Source of the DNA: an uncultured Acetatifactor sp.
GTDB lineage: Bacteria > Bacillota > Clostridia > Lachnospirales > Lachnospiraceae
NCBI GenBank assembly: GCA_910578215.1
Contig: CAJTPH010000038.1
Coordinates: 1 to 35,553 of the forward strand
Direction of reading: 5' to 3'
Length of the DNA stretch: 35,553 bases
How positions within the stretch are numbered: position 1 is the first letter of the stretch; the number at the start of each line of letters is the position of its first letter. This document shows, piece after piece, positions 30,078-35,553 of the stretch. The position numbers and the translations under genes were made by a program. The notes under the pieces are model-generated. The model saw only the letters and a list, made by a program, of their open reading frames with translations. It was not told the origin of the DNA and ran no database searches.

Positions 30078-31476
30078 CCTCCCTGCCGGGAATCACAAAG
30101 CTGGTAACGGTTCCCTCTCCCACCCGGCTCTCGATCTCCAGCGTGCTGTGATGCAGCCTTAAGACCTCCACGCAGAGCGCCAGACCAAGACCTGCGCCGT
30201 TTTTGCTGCGTGACCGGGACTTGTCCACCATATAAAAAGCCTCCGTGACCTTTTTGAGCTCCTCCTCCGGAATGCCCACGCCAAAGTCCCTCACCTGGAA
30301 CGAGTAGCCGTTTTCCAGAGACCTTCCGGATATTTCCACGGCCGCCCCCGCAGCGGACGCCTTGCAGGCGTTGTCCACCAGATTTAAGAGGACGGATTTC
30401 AACAGATTTACCTCCGCATATATGGTTCCCGGGTCAAAGCTTATCTCCAGCCTCTGCTCCACGTTCTCCTCAAACATGTCCTTCAGGTACCGGAACAAAA
30501 CCTCTACGGACACGGGCTGCAGCTCTATTTTCTCCCGTTTTGTGACAATAATGTCAAGCAACCGGAACGACATGCTTTCCAGGCGCTTGCCCTCCGTATA
30601 TATATAGTTGGAGCACAGAAAATGCTTTTCCTCGTCCAGCTTCCGGGAGCGCAGCAGGTCGGCGTAGCCGATAATCGAGGTTAGGGGTGTCTTGAGCTCA
30701 TGGGCAAACGCCGCAATGAAATCCTCCCTTGACCGCACCGCCTCCTGGAGCTCCCCTATGGTGTCCTCCAGAACGTTTGCCATGCTGTTAAAGCCCCTTG
30801 TCAGCTGTCCCAGCTCGTCATTGCTGATATGCCTTGCGCGGTAGCTGTAATCCCCCTCCGCCATTTTCTTTGTGGCGCGGGTCAGAAGCCGGATTGGCTT
30901 TGTCAGCCATGTACAGATCAGAAACATTACTACCGTGCAGATGGCAAGCATGGCAAGCGTCACCCTGCGGTAAACGGAAAAGCCCGTTGTGCGTTCCTCA
31001 AAGACCTCTGTGATATCCTCCTGGACCTCCAGGTATAAGTTTCTGTCCAGAGCGTTCACCATAATGCCCGTATGTATGTAATAGCGGTCTCCCCGCCGTA
31101 CAACCTGCCAGCTTCTGGTGCCTTCCTTCATCTGCTCCAAAAGAGCCGTATCGTCCAGAAAATTATTACTGGCATAAAGCGGCTTCTTATCCTCGTTGGA
31201 CAGCCTCAGAAGGCGGCTGTTCCCCTGGGCGCTGTTCTCCAGATTGGCGCCGATCTGCTTTACCGCGATATCCTGCAGCACGTTGTACTTTGTGGGCACG
31301 TTCAGCGCCGCCGTCTCAAAGGCAAACTGCAGGATATAGCTGTCGTCCAGCGTCTGGTTGATCTCCCTCTCCAGCGCCGTCTCAAAGACATAATTGACAA
31401 AAAAATAACCGCTGAGGCCAAATGCCGCCGCCGTAATAATAATGGTCCACAGCAGAATCTTGTATAGAAACTTCAT
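30070..31476 (-). CDS. Membrane sensor histidine kinase (HAMP-HisKA-HATPase)
   Basis: A 468-residue kinase: transmembrane helix 1 (about 8-30), an extracytoplasmic sensor of about 140 residues, helix 2 (about 173-191) and HAMP (about 192-245). HisKA follows, with phospho-acceptor His259 in FAHELKTP, then an HATPase domain with N-box Asn369, DFGVGIP (397-403) and GAGLGLAL (427-434). It phosphorylates the response regulator encoded just upstream, whose stop is one base before this start. The sensor part has no recognisable PAS or Cache motif. Co-transcription with an exported protein and a wall enzyme suggests it watches the cell envelope. Confidence 0.93.
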   Translation of the reverse strand: MKFLYKILLWTIIITAAAFGLSGYFFVNYVFETALEREINQTLDDSYILQFAFETAALNVPTKYNVLQDIAVKQIGANLENSAQGNSRLLRLSNEDKKPLYASNNFLDDTALLEQMKEGTRSWQVVRRGDRYYIHTGIMVNALDRNLYLEVQEDITEVFEERTTGFSVYRRVTLAMLAICTVVMFLICTWLTKPIRLLTRATKKMAEGDYSYRARHISNDELGQLTRGFNSMANVLEDTIGELQEAVRSREDFIAAFAHELKTPLTSIIGYADLLRSRKLDEEKHFLCSNYIYTEGKRLESMSFRLLDIIVTKREKIELQPVSVEVLFRYLKDMFEENVEQRLEISFDPGTIYAEVNLLKSVLLNLVDNACKASAAGAAVEISGRSLENGYSFQVRDFGVGIPEEELKKVTEAFYMVDKSRSRSKNGAGLGLALCVEVLRLHHSTLEIESRVGEGTVTSFVIPGREAV

Positions 31477-31477
31477 A

Positions 31478-32131
31478 TCAGATCTCCAACCGGTAGCCTA
31501 TCTTGTACACGGCGACCAGATTATCCTCCCAGCCCATTTTCCGGCGCAGTCTCTGAACATGCAGATCAAGAGTGCGGCTGTCCGCCAGATATTCGTCCCC
31601 CCATACCTTTTCATACAGATTTTCGCGGAACAGCGCTATGTTCTTATTTCTCATAAACAGTACCAGCAGACCGTATTCCTTGTTGGTAAGCACAATATTC
31701 CTGCCCGCCTTGGCGACTGTCCGCGCCTCCACGTCCACCGTAACATCCCCTGCGGTCAGCACGGTTTCCGTCTTGTTGTAACGGCGCAGCACTACCTCCA
31801 CTCTCGCTATCAGCTCCACCACATCGAAGGGCTTCACCAGGTAATCCTCCGCCCCCAGCCTCAGGCCCTTGACCCTGTCCTTTACCTCATGCCTTGCGGT
31901 GATAAAGATAACCGGTACCTTCAGGGGTCTGATATACTCCATGATATCATAGCCATCCGCTCCGGGAAGCATGATATCCAGAAGTATCAGATCATAATTT
32001 TCCGTTTCAATCAAATCGATCGCCTTCAGACCATCCTGCACGGACTTACATTGATAGCCTGCCGCAGACAGGTTTATATCTATCAAGTCGCAAATCGGTT
32101 TTTCGTCGTCCACGATCAGTATTTTAATCAT
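31478..32131 (-). CDS. OmpR/PhoB-family response regulator
   Basis: A 217-residue regulator. The receiver domain has Asp8-Asp9, phospho-acceptor Asp52 (LLDIMLPG), Thr78 and Lys100; the winged-helix domain includes LTNKEYGLLVLF and the recognition region SRTLDLHVQRLRRKMG. It starts inside the end of the VCBS gene (4-base ATGA overlap) and is followed after one base by the kinase gene, so all three are translated together. The likely targets are this operon and other envelope genes. The receiver-to-DNA-domain linker is of usual length. Confidence 0.95.
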   Translation of the reverse strand: MIKILIVDDEKPICDLIDINLSAAGYQCKSVQDGLKAIDLIETENYDLILLDIMLPGADGYDIMEYIRPLKVPVIFITARHEVKDRVKGLRLGAEDYLVKPFDVVELIARVEVVLRRYNKTETVLTAGDVTVDVEARTVAKAGRNIVLTNKEYGLLVLFMRNKNIALFRENLYEKVWGDEYLADSRTLDLHVQRLRRKMGWEDNLVAVYKIGYRLEI

Positions 32132-33315
32132 TCCTCAATCCGCCATCCCCAGTATTCTCTGATAATTTCCAGCAGCCCTCTCACCGTATCCTCCTCCGTA
32201 CACTGATAATAATCGGCAAAGCCCTTGTCTACGGAAAAGCCGTCTGTCCTCTGGTAATAAATATCGCATTTTGAATCTATTTTTGTCTCTCCGTCCGCTC
32301 CCTCATAGCTGTATTTGCCCAGAATAACGATATCCTTCATACCGTCCCCGTCCACATCCTTGCACATCAGGCCCCTGAGCGCATACAGATTGTCGTAGTC
32401 CTCCATGGGCTGAAAGCCGTAGACTATATAGCCCTGCTCATTTACAAGATACACCATAAAGACATCGTACTGGGCTATGTGGATAATACCCGGAACCACC
32501 TTCAGCCGCCCCTGCTTTTCAAAGCTCTGGTAATAGCTGTTTTCCTCAATGATCTGGAAGCCGTTTTCCAAAAGCTCGTCCAGGGTTGCCGCCGTATACA
32601 GGATCTCCGTGGAGCTGCCGTCCCGCACATAAGATATGATAAATCTGGCGCTCTTATTCATGCTGAAACGATTGATCTTATCGGAAATGCGCCAATCCCG
32701 GTAAAAGGAGCTCTCCTGCTGAAAAAGCACGTCCCCGGTCTTGTACGGCTTCCCCGCATAGGCGCCCGACCGGTTTTCGCAGTTGGTGATCAGTATAATG
32801 TCCGTCAGCCCGTCCTCATTTACATCGTGAAAGGAAACCGCAGCCACGTCCTTGACAGGCTGTTCAAGCTGCCCCGGGCACCTGTTGTTGGTTTCCAGCC
32901 GGTTGGTCTTAAAAAGCACCCTGCCCTCCGCGTCCACGATCAGCACTGCAAGTCTGTTGTAGCGTTTCTCCAAAACCGGAAGAAAAACCACCTCATCCTC
33001 GCCGAAGGACTCCAAAACCACCGGGAAGCTCTGACTCTCCAGCACCTCATAGCCGTTTGCCTCAATATCGTCAAGCGTCTCGATTGCCCCAAAGCTTTCC
33101 TCATACTCCTGATACCTTTGGATAAGCAGCGCAAGCTCCTCATCCATGCTGGCTCCCGCATTATCCTGACAGCCGCTGCCTATATCGGACAATATTTCCG
33201 GCTCCTCCTGCACAGCCCTTGCCGCCTGCGTCTTCCCGAAGCCAAAAAGCGGGATACAGACGCAAAAAGGCAGTATAAGCGATAACAATTTCCTTCTCAA
33301 AGCCAATCTCCTCAT
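32128..33315 (-). CDS. Exported VCBS/FG-GAP-type repeat protein
   Basis: A 395-residue protein with an N-terminal signal peptide (basic start, hydrophobic SLILPFCVCIPLFGFG, likely cut after TQA). Two calcium-binding-like loops, DVNEDGLTDIILI and DVDGDGMKDIVIL, are each followed by a strand, as in FG-GAP/VCBS beta-propeller units; other blades are divergent. No enzyme motif is seen. Its 3' end overlaps the response regulator start, an unusual tie between an exported binding protein and a two-component system. For the start, a TTG at 33300 (residue 6) has AGGAGA six bases upstream and may be the real one; ATG 33315 has a poor site. Confidence 0.75.
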   Translation of the reverse strand: MRRLALRRKLLSLILPFCVCIPLFGFGKTQAARAVQEEPEILSDIGSGCQDNAGASMDEELALLIQRYQEYEESFGAIETLDDIEANGYEVLESQSFPVVLESFGEDEVVFLPVLEKRYNRLAVLIVDAEGRVLFKTNRLETNNRCPGQLEQPVKDVAAVSFHDVNEDGLTDIILITNCENRSGAYAGKPYKTGDVLFQQESSFYRDWRISDKINRFSMNKSARFIISYVRDGSSTEILYTAATLDELLENGFQIIEENSYYQSFEKQGRLKVVPGIIHIAQYDVFMVYLVNEQGYIVYGFQPMEDYDNLYALRGLMCKDVDGDGMKDIVILGKYSYEGADGETKIDSKCDIYYQRTDGFSVDKGFADYYQCTEEDTVRGLLEIIREYWGWRIEE

Positions 33316-33341
33316 GGGTATGCCCGGCGGTAACCGTCTGC

Positions 33342-35453
33342 CTATTCCGTAAATTTCAAAATCGCCGCGCAGGTTTTGGGCAGACGGATATTTATCTTGC
33401 CTGCATGTATTTCAAAAGACTGCTGCCCCATGGAATAACCGTTTTCGTCAGACCAGAGCAGCGCCTTCATTGTGCCGTGCTTTGCCGTTCCCAATTCCCA
33501 GACAAAGACAACCCTGTCTATGGGATGGTCGTTATTGTTTATCAGAATAAGACACTGACCGTCCCTGCGGAACCTTCCGTAGGCAATAAAATTATAATCG
33601 CTGTCCACGCTTTTCAGGGAACCCGTCCTAAGCTCAGGATTCTCCCGGCGGATGCGGATAATGTCCTTGTGGAACTGTATCAGCTCCTTATCCTCATGCC
33701 CCCAGGGATAGGTCCTTCTGTTATCCGGGTCCGTAAAGCCGCAGACTCCCGCCTCGTCGCCATAATAGATGGTGGGAGCTCCCATCCATGTCATCTGCAT
33801 GACCACCGCTTCCCGGAACACCGCCTTGTTGACGCCCTGCTCCGCCGCATGGGGACCCAGCATCCGCGCCCTGCCCACCTTATGATTTGTACGGGTGAGG
33901 AAACGGGAATGGTCATGGTTGGACAGCTCGTTCATAGCCACCTGCCAGCTGGACATGGAAAAGCTCGCCGAATGATGGCGCATGGCGCCCCAAAAGCTTT
34001 CCGCATTTCCCAGCAGGTCCTCCCTGAAATCGTCGCTGTGCTTCTCCATACCGGTCAAAAACCATGTCACCGGCTCCATAAAGGCGTCATAGTTCATGAC
34101 TGTGTCCCACTCGTTGCCCTGCAGCCAGTCCCTGGTATTGCCGTAATGCTCGGCAAGAATGATGGCGTCAGGATTTGCCTCCTTGACGGCCTTGCGGAAC
34201 TCCTGCCAGAAATAATGATTATACTCCTGGCTGTGCCCGAGATCCGCCGCAACGTCCAGCCTCCAGCCGTCCGCGTTGAAGGGCGGAGACACCCACTTCT
34301 TCCCGATATACATGATATAATCAAACAATTCCTTGGAGCCCTCGTAATTCAGCTTTGGCAGAGTATCATGCCCCCACCAGCCGTCATAGGAGCCGTTATA
34401 CGGCCATCCGTCCCGGTTATGAAAGTCAAAATAATTTCTATACGGGCTCTCCCCGCTGATAAAGGCGCCCTTTTCATACCCTTCCGCATCCTCGTAGATA
34501 CGCTCCTTGTCCAGCCACTTGTTAAAGGAACCGCAGTGGTTAAACACGCCGTCCATAATGACCCGCATCCCACGGCTGTGCGCCTGCTCCACCAGACTGA
34601 TAAAAAGCTCGTTGCTGGCTTCCAGATTGGCACGGTTTGCCACACGGCTGATATATCTGGATGCGTAGCGGTTTTCCTTCTGCCCATCATGCAGAAGCTC
34701 CCCCTCGTCCACGACGATCCTGCCGAAGTGAGGGTCTATATAGTCATAATCCTGAATGTCGTATTTATGGTTTGAGGGGGATACAAACAGAGGGTTAAAA
34801 TAAATGACCTCCACTCCCAGATCCTGCAGGTAATCCAGCTTGTCGATCACACCCTGCAGGTCCCCTCCGTAGAATTCCCGCACGTCCATCTGCGCGGGAT
34901 ACCGCCCCCAGTCCTCCACCCGGTTGACCGGCTCGTTGATATAGCAGTATTCACCCGTGAGCACATCATTGGAAGGGTCTCCGTTGCAGAATCTGTCCAC
35001 GTAGATCTGATAGATAACGGCGCCCTTTGCCCAGCCGGGCGTCTTAAATCCCGGAATAATCGTAAAATCATAGTACTCGTTTACTTCCTGCACCAGCCCC
35101 CTGGTGTCATAATAGCCCGTGAGCCGCCCCGACGTCACCTCAAAATAATACGACGCCTTTTCGCCGTCCAGCTGCAGCTCATAGGCGTAGAAGTCAAAGT
35201 GCTTTGTCACTTCCACCCTGCTCATGACATATTTTTCGCCTTTATACACCAAAAGCACTCTGTCCACGTTGTGCTTTGCAGTACGAAAGCGAATGGTAAC
35301 CTTTTCAAAGGGCTCCGGCTCCACAGGAGATATATAGTCCTCCGTGGTGTCGGTATACAGCGCCCGTCTGTTAAAAACAGGACGCATCTGCGATATATAC
35401 CTTTGATTGTTTTCCAGTTTTCTTATTTTATCTAAATTAAGCTTTTCGTCCAA
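33342..35453 (-). CDS. GH13 neopullulanase/maltogenic-amylase-like glycosidase
   Basis: A 703-residue cytoplasmic alpha-glucan hydrolase without a signal peptide. An N-terminal beta domain (about 25-130, CBM34-like) precedes the (beta/alpha)8 barrel. The catalytic residues are Asp400 in DGWRLDVA (nucleophile), Glu435 in ILAEHYG (acid/base) and Asp514 in LSNHDHSRF; MDGVFNHCG is conserved region I, and a C-terminal beta domain ends the chain. It would cut imported maltodextrins, pullulan-like or cyclic dextrins. I prefer TTG 35453 with AGGAGA 6 bases upstream over GTG 35486, which has no site. A sigma-A promoter lies upstream; the VCBS gene follows after 26 bases. Confidence 0.93.
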   Translation of the reverse strand: MDEKLNLDKIRKLENNQRYISQMRPVFNRRALYTDTTEDYISPVEPEPFEKVTIRFRTAKHNVDRVLLVYKGEKYVMSRVEVTKHFDFYAYELQLDGEKASYYFEVTSGRLTGYYDTRGLVQEVNEYYDFTIIPGFKTPGWAKGAVIYQIYVDRFCNGDPSNDVLTGEYCYINEPVNRVEDWGRYPAQMDVREFYGGDLQGVIDKLDYLQDLGVEVIYFNPLFVSPSNHKYDIQDYDYIDPHFGRIVVDEGELLHDGQKENRYASRYISRVANRANLEASNELFISLVEQAHSRGMRVIMDGVFNHCGSFNKWLDKERIYEDAEGYEKGAFISGESPYRNYFDFHNRDGWPYNGSYDGWWGHDTLPKLNYEGSKELFDYIMYIGKKWVSPPFNADGWRLDVAADLGHSQEYNHYFWQEFRKAVKEANPDAIILAEHYGNTRDWLQGNEWDTVMNYDAFMEPVTWFLTGMEKHSDDFREDLLGNAESFWGAMRHHSASFSMSSWQVAMNELSNHDHSRFLTRTNHKVGRARMLGPHAAEQGVNKAVFREAVVMQMTWMGAPTIYYGDEAGVCGFTDPDNRRTYPWGHEDKELIQFHKDIIRIRRENPELRTGSLKSVDSDYNFIAYGRFRRDGQCLILINNNDHPIDRVVFVWELGTAKHGTMKALLWSDENGYSMGQQSFEIHAGKINIRLPKTCAAILKFTE

Positions 35454-35490
35454 AATTGTTCTCCTGATGAACTTATGGTGAAACACTTTT

Positions 35491-35519
35491 ATTTTACAAA
35501 AAATAGCCCCTCAATTCAA
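35491..35519 (-). promoter_or_regulatory. Predicted sigma-A promoter for the amylase gene
   Basis: On the minus strand, TTGAAT (35519-35514), 17-base spacer, TAAAAT (35496-35491), about 40 bases before the TTG start codon. No clear CcpA-type cre palindrome was found beside it. Confidence 0.6.
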
Positions 35520-35553
35520 GAGAAAATTAAAAAGTCCCCAAAAATAGCGTAAC

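Overview
The window looks like chromosomal DNA from a spore-forming anaerobic Firmicute of the Clostridia, most probably a Lachnospiraceae-type organism. Three things point there: sporulation genes (yabP, yabQ, spoIIE, a CotS-like kinase-fold gene), strong AGGAGG ribosome binding sites with several TTG/GTG starts, and Gram-positive intrinsic terminators. No rRNA, tRNA, CRISPR array, intact insertion sequence or prophage was found. All assignments come from reading the sequence; no database search was run.

Layout. (1) 1-1752: the 3' end of an Rpn-type nuclease gene and a divergently placed unknown two-helix membrane protein. (2) 2036-9022, plus strand: an M3 oligoendopeptidase, a membrane-anchored PrsA/SurA-like foldase, a Cof-type HAD phosphatase overlapping the CCA-adding enzyme gene, and a CotS-like spore coat gene. 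(3) 9039-18281, plus strand: a PEGA-domain lipoprotein behind an unusual repeated leader, then hup-rqcP-yabP-yabQ-divIC-spoIIE-tilS-hpt-ftsH. This gene order matches the yabO(rqcP)-to-ftsH region of Bacillus subtilis. It combines ribosome rescue, septation, forespore commitment, tRNA modification, purine salvage and membrane proteolysis. The SpoIIE here has no N-terminal membrane domain, and a Spo0A-type promoter with 21-bp spacing lies upstream of it.

(4) 18282-21865, mostly minus strand: a terminator, a multi-helix palindromic element, a P-loop kinase, an APH-fold kinase, a radical SAM protein of the spore-photoproduct-lyase-like family, and a small unknown protein. (5) 22229-27037: a hemerythrin/response-regulator fusion (plus), then a MATE transporter, a Nudix hydrolase and an XRE-HTH/methyltransferase fusion (all minus), with relatively long intergenic gaps. 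(6) 27573-35453, minus strand: a GH13 neopullulanase-like amylase, then a tightly packed set encoding an exported VCBS-type protein, an OmpR-type regulator, a histidine kinase, an exported unknown protein and a fused cell-wall amidase plus polysaccharide deacetylase.

The strongest candidates for something new are the amidase-deacetylase fusion at the end of a sensory operon (it joins in one chain the two enzyme classes that make spore-cortex muramic delta-lactam), the seven-ligand hemerythrin joined to a receiver domain, the membrane-domain-free SpoIIE, and several structured leaders (before the PEGA gene, rqcP and spoIIE) that look like RNA- or DNA-level switches.
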